Assembly: GCF_004114375.1 (NCBI RefSeq)
Contig: NZ_CP034692.1
Coordinates: 3,286,001 to 3,350,000, forward strand
Source: Halorubrum sp. BOL3-1
Lineage (GTDB): Archaea; Halobacteriota; Halobacteria; Halobacteriales; Haloferacaceae
DNA length: 64,000 bases
Direction: 5' to 3'
The notes below the pieces were generated by a model that was given only the letters and a program-made list of their open reading frames with translations, ran no database searches and had not been told where the DNA came from. Shown one piece after another: positions 28,835-36,831 of the stretch (position 1 is its first letter; the number at the start of each line of letters is the position of its first letter). Made by a program: the position numbers and the translations under genes.

Positions 28835-29010
28835 ATTGACATCCTCCTCCGCGTGAACGCGGAGGAACCCGAGCGGTGGAAGTTTCGGGTTTACAACCAC
28901 GGAAGCCGCCACTTTGCGGGAATCCGTCTAACCCAGTCATCGTGGTCGGTGGCTGACTGGCGTTAACGAGAACAAAGTTCTCGTTCGCACAGCGGAAATC
29001 TTTGATTTCT
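28835..29010 (-). mobile_element. IS200/IS605-type right-end relic with hairpins (tnpB 3' region / omega-RNA-like)
   Basis: Minus strand. An 8-bp hairpin CCTCCGCG-loop-CGCGGAGG (28846-28865) is followed by GAGGATGTCAAT, which I recall as the usual right end of haloarchaeal IS1341/IS605 elements. Two more perfect hairpins lie upstream: AACGAGAAC-AAA-GTTCTCGTT (28965-28985) and GAAATC-TTT-GATTTC (28995-29009). No intact tnpB or tnpA is present, so this is a decayed end. In TnpB elements this area encodes the guide RNA scaffold. Confidence 0.5.
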
Positions 29011-29444
29011 GAGGACGGTGCCAAACCGCCGGTGCTCCTGTCCACAGCGTCGGTGACTCTCGTCTGTTGTTTTTGCCAGCAGAGAGTCGCTGACGCGTCA
29101 GTAGATTCAGCGTTATCTTCGGGCGTGCTCGACCGACAGGTACCAGACGAACCCTTCGAGGATTCGCGTTCACCACGTCGGCGTTTCGGATACTGCCTCA
29201 TTGAACGGCGGCGAGGCCGCCTCCGAAGGCCGTTCGCAATCCGCTCCGTTCCGTCCCGACCGTACTCTCGTAAGCCAGTTCTTGTCAGTTGAAGATGTGG
29301 ATTGGAAACTCTGACTGTGCTATCGGTAGTGGATTGGTTCTCTTGTCGTCGGATTCATCCTGCGGCTAAAGCCCCAAGTATTCTCCTTACTCTTTATAAA
29401 TAGACTCTCGCCCGCTTGCGATCTCTCCGTCACTTCTCGCGTTC

Positions 29445-30263
29445 TCAGATACGTTCGAGGAACGTCCGGAGTTCGGCGACTGCTGCGTCGAACTCGTCCC
29501 GAAACACGTAGTGACCGGCGTCAGGGACGTGAACGATTCGCCCGGAACGAAGTGTCTCGACCGCATCGATATCCGTCACCCGTTGTTCGATGTCGCTATC
29601 GCGACGCAAAACGAGAGTCGGTGCCGTGATCTCTTCGAACGCTCCTGCGAGTGGTGGCTGTCCGTGTCGGGAGATGTTCGCGATAGCGGGGTCGCATTCG
29701 TCCGTCGCCACCGCGAGACGGCGGGCGTGCTCGTCGCCGAGACCGTCGTACTGATCCCGTATGCGCTCCTCAATGCTCAGTTCTTTCCCCTCCGCTAACC
29801 GCTGTCTGACGATCTCGGCCCGCCGTTCGGGGTCTATCTCTGGGGTGCCGTCGACCCCGACGGGGTCCACGAGGACGATTCCTCGCGGCAGGCTCGGGTG
29901 TCTCGCTGCGGTCCACGCAACAGTCGCTGCACCGATTGAGTGGCCAAATAATATGGGATCCGCAATGTCAAGAGCGTCAAGGAGACCACAGAGGTCCGCG
30001 ACCCGATCGTCGATAGCGTATCCGGACTCGGGTGCGTCCGACCTGCCGTGCCCGCGGGCGTCGTATGCTACGACCCCGTACTCGTCTGTGAGTTCGTCGG
30101 CGAGGGAGACCCATCGCCGACCGTTGTCGTAGAGTCCGTGCGCCATTACTAACGTCGGCCCCGTCCCTGCCCGGTAGTACTGTAAGTCAATGTCGGGTAC
30201 CTGTACGGTTCCGGAACTCCAGCTATCGGGGAGAGACATCGGTGAACTTTCTGAGGACCGCAT
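29445..30263 (-). CDS. Alpha/beta hydrolase
   Basis: A 272-residue soluble hydrolase. The nucleophile elbow is GHSIG (S109). The oxyanion-side motif MAHGLYDNGRRW (40-51) and the catalytic His in DAGHYVFRDEF near residue 247 are present, with GHGRSD at 71-76. The closest classes are the broad epoxide-hydrolase/haloperoxidase/esterase group, and the substrate is not predictable. The start at ATG 30263 has a CTATATG element about 21-27 nt upstream; an internal ATG at 30239 is also possible. Codon use is less GC-biased than in the neighbours, which, with the adjacent mobile relics, suggests recent acquisition. Confidence 0.85.
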   Translation of the reverse strand: MRSSESSPMSLPDSWSSGTVQVPDIDLQYYRAGTGPTLVMAHGLYDNGRRWVSLADELTDEYGVVAYDARGHGRSDAPESGYAIDDRVADLCGLLDALDIADPILFGHSIGAATVAWTAARHPSLPRGIVLVDPVGVDGTPEIDPERRAEIVRQRLAEGKELSIEERIRDQYDGLGDEHARRLAVATDECDPAIANISRHGQPPLAGAFEEITAPTLVLRRDSDIEQRVTDIDAVETLRSGRIVHVPDAGHYVFRDEFDAAVAELRTFLERI

Positions 30264-30265
30264 AG

Positions 30266-30490
30266 TTACTGCTCGTCTAACATATAGAAATGTGCTTTGA
30301 ACTCGTATCCACTTCCTCGGACCGTCTCTACGTCTTGTGCGAGCCGGTTCCCCGGTAGAGAACAGGTCGCACCTTCTTCCGTTACGCCGTTGACGTGTAG
30401 TGAGTGGCTCCCGAGGAACAGCGGAAAACGCGGACCGCTCTCCGAAACGTCGATTTCAAGAGGTCCGTGGCGAGCGAGGACGAACCCGAC
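30266..30490 (-). pseudogene. Gene fragment in frame after the HIT stop codon
   Basis: Directly after the HIT stop, in the same frame, an open stretch of about 75 codons runs to TAA at 30266. It reads like protein (PRFPLFLGSHSLHVNGVTEE; GNRLAQDVETVRGSGYEFKA) but has no start codon except a Met near its end. GC at third positions is lower than in HIT and similar to the hydrolase gene. I take it as a truncated 3' end of an unrecognised gene left by an insertion or deletion. Confidence 0.35.
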
Positions 30491-31057
30491 TCATCCGGAG
30501 TGCCCGTCGAGGTCGAAGGAGAGCCGCACCGCCTCGCCCGCGTCGGCGTCGCCCGCGTCGACCACGTCGTCGCCGGCGGCGAAGCCGGCGTGGAGGTGGC
30601 CGTAGGTCCGGTCGATCGCCTCCACGATCACCTTCGTGTCGCCCGTGACGGGCATGAAGTTCGTGTCGCCGTTCCAACGCGGGACGACGTGGGTGTGGAG
30701 GTGGTCGACCGAGCCGCCGGCGGCCGAGTCACCGAGGTTCTGTCCCGTGTTGACGCCGTCGGGGTCGACGTCGGAGCGCATCGCCGCCAGCGTCGCCGCC
30801 TTCAGCTTCGCGTGGTCGAGGAGGGTCGCGTCGTCGAGGTCGGTCGGGTCCTCGCGGTGTTCCCGGGGGATCACCATCGCGTGGCCGGGGTTGTACGGGG
30901 CGTTGTTGAGCAGGACGTAGTTGCGGTCGCTGTAGGCGACGATCCGGGCCTCGCGGTCGTCCTCGCGCTCGGGGAGGACGCAGAACGGGCAGCCGTCGAT
31001 CGGGTCCTCGTCCCGCTCGACCCACTCGATCCGCCAGGGGGCGTATATCTGCTCCAT
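30491..31057 (-). CDS. HIT family hydrolase
   Basis: A 188-residue histidine-triad protein, a nucleotidyl hydrolase/transferase acting on nucleotides such as ADP- or AMP-conjugates. The catalytic triad VDHLHTHVVPRWN is intact, and an N-terminal CPFC (residues 23-26) with the triad region may bind zinc as in other HIT/GalT-like proteins. A C-terminal extension of about 40 residues is acidic. The start ATG 31057 overlaps the map stop by one base (TGATG), so it is the second gene of a map-hit operon. Confidence 0.92.
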   Translation of the reverse strand: MEQIYAPWRIEWVERDEDPIDGCPFCVLPEREDDREARIVAYSDRNYVLLNNAPYNPGHAMVIPREHREDPTDLDDATLLDHAKLKAATLAAMRSDVDPDGVNTGQNLGDSAAGGSVDHLHTHVVPRWNGDTNFMPVTGDTKVIVEAIDRTYGHLHAGFAAGDDVVDAGDADAGEAVRLSFDLDGHSG

Positions 31058-31965
31058 CAGTCGTCGAAGCCGTGGATGCCCGCGGTCGTCACCTCGACGC
31101 CGTCCTCGGTGACGAGCAGGGTGTGTTCCGCCTGACTCACGAGGGCGTCGTCGTCTTCCTTCAGGACGGGGTACCCCTTGATCGCGTTCGCCTGCTTCAG
31201 CCGGCGGAGCGCCATCTCGGCGCGGTCCGTCTCCAGCCACCGCGCGGCGAAGGGGAGGTCGTCGAACGCATCGATCTCTTCGAGGGCCTGCCGGGCGCGG
31301 CGGTCGCGAACGCTCCCGGAGCCCTGCTGTTCGAAGATCTCCTCGTCGGTCCCCTCGCCCACCTTGCCGCGCCCGTCGGTCGCGAACGGCTCGATAGCGA
31401 CCGCCTGCCCCGGCTCCAGCTCGACCGAGCGGTCGACGCCGCGGTTCGGGACGGTGGGACCGGTGTGGGCGTCGTAACGCTCGACGCCGTGACCCGAGAG
31501 GTTGAGGACGGGCGTGTAGCCGTACCCGCGGATCACGTCCTCGATCGCCTCCCCGACGACGCCGACCTCGACGCCGGGACCGGCCTCGTCGAGGGCGGCT
31601 TCCAGCGCCATCTCCGCGGCCTCGACGAGCTCCGGGTTCCCGGAGTGGTCGACGGTTACCGCGGCGTCGGCGATGTAGCCGTCGACGTGGACGCCGACGT
31701 CGAGACACACAATCTCCTCGCCGAACTCGGTCTCGTCGTCGCGGGCGGGCGTCGCGTGGGACGCCTCCGGGTCGACGCTGACGTTCACCGGGAACGCGAG
31801 GCCCGCGCCCTGCTCGCGGACGAAGTCCTCCGTCCACTCCGCGACTTCGAGGTGCGTTCGGCCCGGTTCGACCATCTCTCGGGCCTCGTTCATCGCCTCG
31901 GCTAACACCGCGCCCGCCTCGCGGTAGCTCTCGACCGCGTCCGCGTCGAGGGATCCGTGACTCAT
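31057..31965 (-). CDS. map: Methionine aminopeptidase (type II)
   Basis: A 302-residue type II methionine aminopeptidase removing the initiator Met from new proteins. Metal ligands are visible: the Asp pair in LDVGVHVDGYIADAAVTVD, His in NLSGHGVERYDAH, and the Glu in AIEPFATDG and QAEHTLLV. The longer frame begins at 31992; ATG 31965 is preferred because conserved homologues start near SLDADAVESYREAG. It is coupled to the HIT gene downstream. All key residues are present. Confidence 0.95.
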   Translation of the reverse strand: MSHGSLDADAVESYREAGAVLAEAMNEAREMVEPGRTHLEVAEWTEDFVREQGAGLAFPVNVSVDPEASHATPARDDETEFGEEIVCLDVGVHVDGYIADAAVTVDHSGNPELVEAAEMALEAALDEAGPGVEVGVVGEAIEDVIRGYGYTPVLNLSGHGVERYDAHTGPTVPNRGVDRSVELEPGQAVAIEPFATDGRGKVGEGTDEEIFEQQGSGSVRDRRARQALEEIDAFDDLPFAARWLETDRAEMALRRLKQANAIKGYPVLKEDDDALVSQAEHTLLVTEDGVEVTTAGIHGFDD

Positions 31966-32070
31966 GGACGCGGTTTCGGTGAGCGCGCGCAAAGAGGTTG
32001 CGGAGGGCGGTCGAGCGGTGCGGATGCGGAGGGCGGTCGAGCGGCGCGGCGGAGAGGAACCCGACGGCGC

Positions 32071-32307
32071 TCAGGCGGGCGTGATATCGACGTGCCACCC
32101 GCCGTCCGCCGGATTCGCCGTCTCGTGGGTGAACTCCCGTTCCTCCAACACGTCGTACAGCGGCTTCGGCTCGAAACCGTTGACCAGCAGCAGCGACTCC
32201 CCGTCGTCCACCCCGCCGAGGGCGGTCATGATGTCCCCGAACGGTTCGCCGTCGATCTCGCGGGCGTCCAGCCGCTCGTCCGCGTCGTCGAACGGGTCGA
32301 CGCTCAT
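32071..32307 (-). CDS. DUF2249 domain protein
   Basis: A 78-residue single-domain protein of the DUF2249 family: LDAREIDGEPFGDIMTAL, then LLLVNGFEPKPLYDVLEE and a closing Trp-rich strand. Such domains resemble TusA/SirA-like folds and are common in haloarchaea next to respiratory or sulfur genes, but their function is not known. No catalytic residue can be pointed out. It is divergent from the CGCGG peptide gene. Confidence 0.85.
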   Translation of the reverse strand: MSVDPFDDADERLDAREIDGEPFGDIMTALGGVDDGESLLLVNGFEPKPLYDVLEEREFTHETANPADGGWHVDITPA

Positions 32308-32399
32308 GGTCGTCCCGACGGGTCGCGCGGTGGTTAACCCTCTCGTCGAACACGTTCGCTCGAAGCGACATCCGCGCGGGGGACGTACCCTCGGTCGAG

Positions 32400-32711
32400 A
32401 TGACGACCTCTCACGACGGTCGCGACCACGGCGCGGATCCGATGGCGGATCACGTTCACGAGAACTCGTGGTCCGCGAACCTCGAAGGCCCCGAACACGC
32501 CGCGGACCGCGACTTCCTCGTCCGGCAGGCGATCGAGGCCGTCGAACACACGGCCGCCGGAAACCACGTCAACCTCGTCACCCACGGGGACCACGGCCAC
32601 CCGGGGGCGTACCTCTTCGACGCGCTCGAATCGGTACTCGACGACGACCTCGACCCGGAGTACGTCGAGCAGTGCGGCTGCGGCGGCCACGTCGTTCGCG
32701 TCGACGTCTGA
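32400..32711 (+). CDS. CGCGG-family putative radical-SAM-modified RiPP precursor
   Basis: A 103-residue acidic, His-rich peptide whose C-terminus holds the motif YVEQCGCGGHVVRVDV (Cys92 and Cys94 in CGCGG). This is the hallmark of the CGCGG family of putative rSAM-modified peptides, as I recall it from database families. The central part (NHVNLVTHGDHGHPGAYLFD) is the conserved leader-like domain. No radical-SAM or YcaO gene lies in this window, so the modifying enzyme, if any, is elsewhere. Start ATG 32400. Confidence 0.72.
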   Translation: MTTSHDGRDHGADPMADHVHENSWSANLEGPEHAADRDFLVRQAIEAVEHTAAGNHVNLVTHGDHGHPGAYLFDALESVLDDDLDPEYVEQCGCGGHVVRVDV

Positions 32712-32717
32712 CCGGGT

Positions 32718-34769
32718 TCACTCGCTTCCGTCGGTCGCTTGCGGGAGCCACATCCGCACCACCGTGCCGGTCGGCTCCCGGCTGTCGATCTCAAGCTCGC
32801 CGCCCGACTCCGTGACGATCCAGTGGACGAGCCAGAGTCCGAGTCCGCTCGCGTGTTCGAGCGCCGTCTCTCGGGTCTCCGTGAACACGGTCCGCTCGAC
32901 CGGCGGGATCCCCGGGCCGTCGTCGGCCACGTCGACCCGGAACCGGTCGCCGTCGGCGGCGACCGTCGCCTCGACGTGCGGGTCGTCGCCGTCGTTGTGG
33001 ACGACGGCGTTCTCCAACACGTTTCGGATCGCTGACTCCAAGAGTTCGTCGGCGGCGACGACGGCCGACTCCGGGACGGTCACCGTCACCGTCGAGTCGG
33101 GGAACGAGGAGTCTAACGAGCCGCAGAGCCGGTCGACCAGCGGGGCTAGATCGATGTCGCTCCGGCTCGCGTCGCTGTGGAGCGCGACGTCGATCTCGCG
33201 GGCCTGATCGCTGAGGTGGGTCAGGGTCTCGACCTTCCGATCGATGATGTCGAGGTACGGATCCCCCTCCTCGTCGACGTGGTCTCGGAGGAGGTCCGCG
33301 TACCCGCCGATGACGTTGGTATCGTTTTTTAGATCGTGTCGCAGAACGCGGTTCAACACCTGAAGCCGCTGTTCGTACCGGCGGGCCTCGGTGACGTCGG
33401 TGGCGGTGATGACCACCTCGCCCGCGTCCTCGAACAGCCGTTCGATCACCGTCTCGAACCGGCGCCAACTGCCGTCGTCGCACGCGATCCGGTGCGTGAG
33501 CGCCTCCGGCTCGTCGCTGTCGAAGGCGCGCTCGAACGCCTGCTGTGCCTCGCGCCGGTCCTCGGGGTGAACCAGGTCGATGATCGGTCGCCCCTCCACC
33601 TCGCTCGCCGTGTGGCCGAGCAGCCGCTCTATCGACGGACTGACGTACCGGACCAGGCCGTCGTCGCCGCAGACGGCGACCACGTTCGGCGACTTCTCGA
33701 TGAGCACGCGGTAACGCCGCTGTAGCGTCTCCCGCTCGGTGACGTCGCGGAACAGGAGCACCGTCCCGCTGCGAGCTCTTCCCGGTGCGGTGACGCCGTG
33801 GACGTCGACGGTCAGGAACCGCGGCGCGCCGTTCGCGTCGACCGTCACGTGGAACTCGTCGTCTTCCGTCCCGTCCGTGACCGCCTCAGCGACCGACGGG
33901 GCGTCGTCGAACGCCTCGTCGGCGTGATCGCCGATCTCGGCGTCGGGGAACAGCGACCGGGCGAAGTCGTTGCGGTCGACAACGCGGCCGTCGGCGTCGC
34001 AGACGACGACGCCGTCGGAGAGTTTCGCGAACACCGCGTCGCGGGCGATCGGTGAGACGTCGAGCAGCCGGTATCGGAACACGACCCACGCCAGAAGCGC
34101 CGATGTCCCGCTGAACGCGACGGGGGTAAAATCGACGAGACCGGTTTCGGGACCGATCACGCCGGCGACGCCGGCCGCGCCGAGCGCCAGCGGCGCGACG
34201 CCGGCGACGAAGAGTACGGCGGCCTGCCGGCGGAAGACTCCGTCGCGGGCGGCCGCAGCGTAACCGAGGACGGCGAAGGTGAACAGGTTGACCGCGTAGG
34301 TGTAGCCGACGAACCCGAGCAGCGCGGGCATCGGGTCGTAGTCGAGGACGCGGTAGCCGCCGGCGTCGACGAGCGACGGATCGAGGTAAAACAGCGGGTC
34401 CGCCCCGACCGTCCAGACGGCGACGACGACCGCGGCGGGGACGAGCCAGAAGAGCGCGAAGCGGCGGCGACCGAGCCACGCGGTCCTGTCGACGTACGAG
34501 AGGACGAACGCCGGCCACGCGACAGCCAATCCGGCGGTCCCGAGCCAGACGAAGCGGTTGAACTGTAGCGTGGCCGAAAGTGAGGCCGCCGACAGCTGCG
34601 CCGCGTACGCCAGCGACCAGACGCCGGCGGTGCCCGCGACGCCGACGAAGCTCCACAGCAGGGCGTGGCCTCCCCGCGAGCGGTTGGCGACTGCGTACAC
34701 GGCGAATCCGAGTGACACGACGGCCGCGATGAGCAGCGGGGCCGTGTGCGGCGTCGGTTGCCACGCCAT
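32718..34769 (-). CDS. Membrane sensor histidine kinase: 7TM-PAS-PAS-HisKA-HATPase
   Basis: A 683-residue kinase. Seven N-terminal membrane helices (about residues 10-225) form the HisKA_7TM-type sensor. Two PAS domains follow (about 245-355; about 365-465). The H-box NRVLRHDLKNDTNVIGGYAD (about 475-495) and the HATPase with N-box (IRNVLENAVVHND) and DDGPGIP complete the kinase. The start ATG 34769 is preferred over 34868, as a CTTTTTACGG element lies about 26-34 nt upstream and the downstream form begins directly at the first helix. The signal and partner regulator are unknown; no receiver protein is adjacent. Confidence 0.88.
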   Translation of the reverse strand: MAWQPTPHTAPLLIAAVVSLGFAVYAVANRSRGGHALLWSFVGVAGTAGVWSLAYAAQLSAASLSATLQFNRFVWLGTAGLAVAWPAFVLSYVDRTAWLGRRRFALFWLVPAAVVVAVWTVGADPLFYLDPSLVDAGGYRVLDYDPMPALLGFVGYTYAVNLFTFAVLGYAAAARDGVFRRQAAVLFVAGVAPLALGAAGVAGVIGPETGLVDFTPVAFSGTSALLAWVVFRYRLLDVSPIARDAVFAKLSDGVVVCDADGRVVDRNDFARSLFPDAEIGDHADEAFDDAPSVAEAVTDGTEDDEFHVTVDANGAPRFLTVDVHGVTAPGRARSGTVLLFRDVTERETLQRRYRVLIEKSPNVVAVCGDDGLVRYVSPSIERLLGHTASEVEGRPIIDLVHPEDRREAQQAFERAFDSDEPEALTHRIACDDGSWRRFETVIERLFEDAGEVVITATDVTEARRYEQRLQVLNRVLRHDLKNDTNVIGGYADLLRDHVDEEGDPYLDIIDRKVETLTHLSDQAREIDVALHSDASRSDIDLAPLVDRLCGSLDSSFPDSTVTVTVPESAVVAADELLESAIRNVLENAVVHNDGDDPHVEATVAADGDRFRVDVADDGPGIPPVERTVFTETRETALEHASGLGLWLVHWIVTESGGELEIDSREPTGTVVRMWLPQATDGSE

Positions 34770-34843
34770 CGATACCGGTAGGTTGCGAGTAGTCCGTAAA
34801 AAGGGACCGAATCCCCTAACTCGTTCGAGGAGAGTCAGCCCGT

Positions 34844-35311
34844 ATGTTCGACCCGGGCGACTCCGCACCCGAGATCACGCTCACCGACCACCGCGGCGAG
34901 ACGGTCACCGTCGACCCGGCCGCGGCCAGTCACACGGTGGTGTACTTCTACCCCCGAGCCGACACGCCCGGCTGTACCGCCGAGGCGTGTGGCTTCCGCG
35001 ACGAGTGGGACGCGTTCGAGGACAGGGACGTCGCCGTCGTCGGGATCAGCGACGACCCCGCCGAGGACCTCGAACCGTTCGCCGCGGAGTACGACCTCCC
35101 CTTCACCCTGCTGTCTGACCCCGACGGCGCTGTCGCGGGCGCGTACGACTCCTACGGCGAGAAGTCGATGTTCGGGAACACCTTCGACGGCGTGTTCCGG
35201 AACACGTACGTCCTCGACGGCGAGGGCACCGTCGTCCTCGCGTACGAGGGTGTCTCCCCCGAGGACCACGCCGCCGAGATTCTCGACGACCTCGACGCGC
35301 TCGCCGCCTGA
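34844..35311 (+). CDS. bcp: Peroxiredoxin (Bcp/AhpC-TSA family)
   Basis: A 155-residue thiol peroxidase reducing hydrogen peroxide and organic peroxides. The active site reads RADTPGCTAEACGFRD, with C44 as peroxidatic Cys and C49 as the likely resolving Cys in the same helix, typical of atypical 2-Cys Bcp. Length and flanking motifs (YFYPRADTPG, ISDDPAEDLE) match the family. It is divergent from the histidine kinase gene and stands alone. Confidence 0.93.
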   Translation: MFDPGDSAPEITLTDHRGETVTVDPAAASHTVVYFYPRADTPGCTAEACGFRDEWDAFEDRDVAVVGISDDPAEDLEPFAAEYDLPFTLLSDPDGAVAGAYDSYGEKSMFGNTFDGVFRNTYVLDGEGTVVLAYEGVSPEDHAAEILDDLDALAA

Positions 35312-35313
35312 GA

Positions 35314-35348
35314 GGACCGACTGACGACCGAGTGGACCGACTGACGAC
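35314..35348. repeat. Short direct repeat after bcp
   Basis: GGACCGACTGACGAC occurs at 35314-35328 and again at 35334-35348 (20-bp period), directly after the peroxiredoxin stop. It is probably slippage-born spacer DNA. Confidence 0.7.
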
Positions 35349-35427
35349 TGACAGAGTCGACCGGCGGCGGGACGACTGCTGGCGGCTGCCTCCCGGTAGT
35401 ATTATGACCTGTCAGGAATCACCTGAA

Positions 35428-36558
35428 ATGATGCCCTCCAAACGGACGTTCGCAAAGCGCGTAGCCGCGCTCGCGGCGACTGGGCTGGGAGTCGGCAGAC
35501 CGATCGGCGCCCTGACTTCGGAACCGCCGCCCGACTCGACCCTCGCGGTCGAATCGGCGGCGACGGGTGCCGGTTCGACCGACGCCGAGACGGCGAGCGA
35601 CCGCACCGACTCGGGATCCGACGGGCCGCGCTCCGCGGTCGCAGCCGGAACCTACGACCCGGCTGCGACGGCGTCCGCCGCCGTCGACACCGTCGTGAGG
35701 GGAAGGATCGACCCGGCGGTCCTGACGGCGACCGGCCTCCCGAGCGGGGTCGGAACCCGGGTCCGACGGCTCCGCGACCGGTACCGGAGCGTGTCGCTCG
35801 GCGGCGTCCGACGGGTGATCGGCGGCGCCGCGCTCACCGCGGACGGGCCGGAGGGGTGTGCGGTCGCGGTCGGCGATGTCGACGCGGACGCGCTCGCCGC
35901 GGAGCTCGACGCGGACCCCGACCTGGTCCGCGAGACGGCCGACGACTCCGAGTTCGTCCGGTTCCGAGCGCCGAGCATCGGATCGGCGGTCGCCGTGGCG
36001 CCGGGCGAACTCGTGGCCGCGTACGGTCCGACGCCCGCCGTCGCCGCGACGCACCGCGACGCCGGAATCGACGGCGAACGGCGGCGGCGAGCGGATACGA
36101 CCGCGAGCTACGGGCCGCTCCCCTCCCTGCTCGGCGGCGACGCGACGGTGTGCGCCGACCTGGGACCGGACGCCCGCGACCGCCTCCGGGACCTGCTTGC
36201 CGACGCGCCCGAGGAGCTCCGCACCGCCGTCGACGCGTCGAGCGCGGTCGGGGCGTCGCTCCGCGTGACCGACGCGGAGTCCGGGAGCGGCGGCGCAGCC
36301 GCGGACGGCGAGGCCGACGACCCGAGCGTCGCGCTGCGGTACGGCGCGGTCGCGGACCCCCGCCGCCTCGACAGGGAGACGGCCGAAGCGATCGCGCGGG
36401 CGGCCCGCGAGGGGGAAACCTCGCTTTCGGACGCGGCCGTGACCCGACACGGGCGGACCGTGATCGTCGACGCCGCCGCCGAGAGCGACCTGTTCGCGTC
36501 CCACGCGTCGCTGTTCGGCGGGACCGTGGGCGACCCGATCGAGGTGGCCGACGCGTGA
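35428..36558 (+). CDS. Haloarchaeal hypothetical protein, possibly secreted
   Basis: A 376-residue protein I do not recognise. The N-terminus (MPSKRTFAKRVAALAATGLG after an extra Met) is weakly hydrophobic after basic residues and could be a Tat-like signal, but lacks a clear RR pair. An acidic Thr/Ala/Ser linker follows (about 25-75), then an alpha/beta region with repeated short strands (EGCAVAVGDVDADALAAELD; APGELVAAYGPTPAVAATHR). There are few cysteines. Start 35428 (or 35431) is chosen because GTATTATG lies 24-31 nt upstream. Its stop overlaps the next small gene (GTGA), so the two are made together. Confidence 0.6.
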   Translation: MMPSKRTFAKRVAALAATGLGVGRPIGALTSEPPPDSTLAVESAATGAGSTDAETASDRTDSGSDGPRSAVAAGTYDPAATASAAVDTVVRGRIDPAVLTATGLPSGVGTRVRRLRDRYRSVSLGGVRRVIGGAALTADGPEGCAVAVGDVDADALAAELDADPDLVRETADDSEFVRFRAPSIGSAVAVAPGELVAAYGPTPAVAATHRDAGIDGERRRRADTTASYGPLPSLLGGDATVCADLGPDARDRLRDLLADAPEELRTAVDASSAVGASLRVTDAESGSGGAAADGEADDPSVALRYGAVADPRRLDRETAEAIARAAREGETSLSDAAVTRHGRTVIVDAAAESDLFASHASLFGGTVGDPIEVADA

Positions 36559-36788
36559 GAGACGGCGACGACCGCGGCGGCGTTCGCCCCGAAACCGGCG
36601 ACCTCGGCGCCACCGACCGCGGCGGAGACGTCGCGGACTTCCTCGTGATGGGACCGGACCCTGACGTGTCGTTCGGACCGGTGGCCGGTCCGGGCGGGAC
36701 GGTTCCGCCGGGCGGGACGACGACGATGCCCGAACCGACCGACCCGTCGGGTAACGAGACGGATCCGTCCGGAAACGCGAGCGCGTAG
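36555..36788 (+). CDS. Small coupled hypothetical protein
   Basis: A 77-residue ORF starting at GTG 36555 inside the stop of the preceding gene (GTGA overlap). It is Gly/Pro/Asp-rich, low in hydrophobic residues (GPDPDVSFGPVAGPGGTVPP) and ends DPSGNETDPSGNASA with two near-repeats. It has no recognisable domain. The overlap and codon use argue that it is translated with its upstream partner, but it could be a chance frame. Confidence 0.5.
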   Translation: MRDGDDRGGVRPETGDLGATDRGGDVADFLVMGPDPDVSFGPVAGPGGTVPPGGTTTMPEPTDPSGNETDPSGNASA

Positions 36789-36831
36789 CCGGCGCCGATC
36801 CGCACGGCGCAGCGCGCTTAGGACTCTTCTA

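Larger units (their letters stand above)
28568..29444. other. 877-bp gene-free stretch with mobile DNA scars
   Basis: From tupC to the hydrolase gene I see no functional gene. It holds, in order, a short AT-richer sequence with TTGTTGAAATCCC (possibly an IS5-type end), the dispersed repeat, the IS200/IS605-type right end, and about 430 bp of further lower-GC sequence (29011-29444). Open frames there (for example 28668-29201 minus) have no recognisable domains. Confidence 0.6.

Noticed and set aside
28668..29201. 177-codon minus-strand frame as a possible tnpB fragment
   Set aside because: Translation shows no TnpB zinc-finger or RuvC-like motif; only the terminal DNA hairpins support an IS200/IS605 relic.
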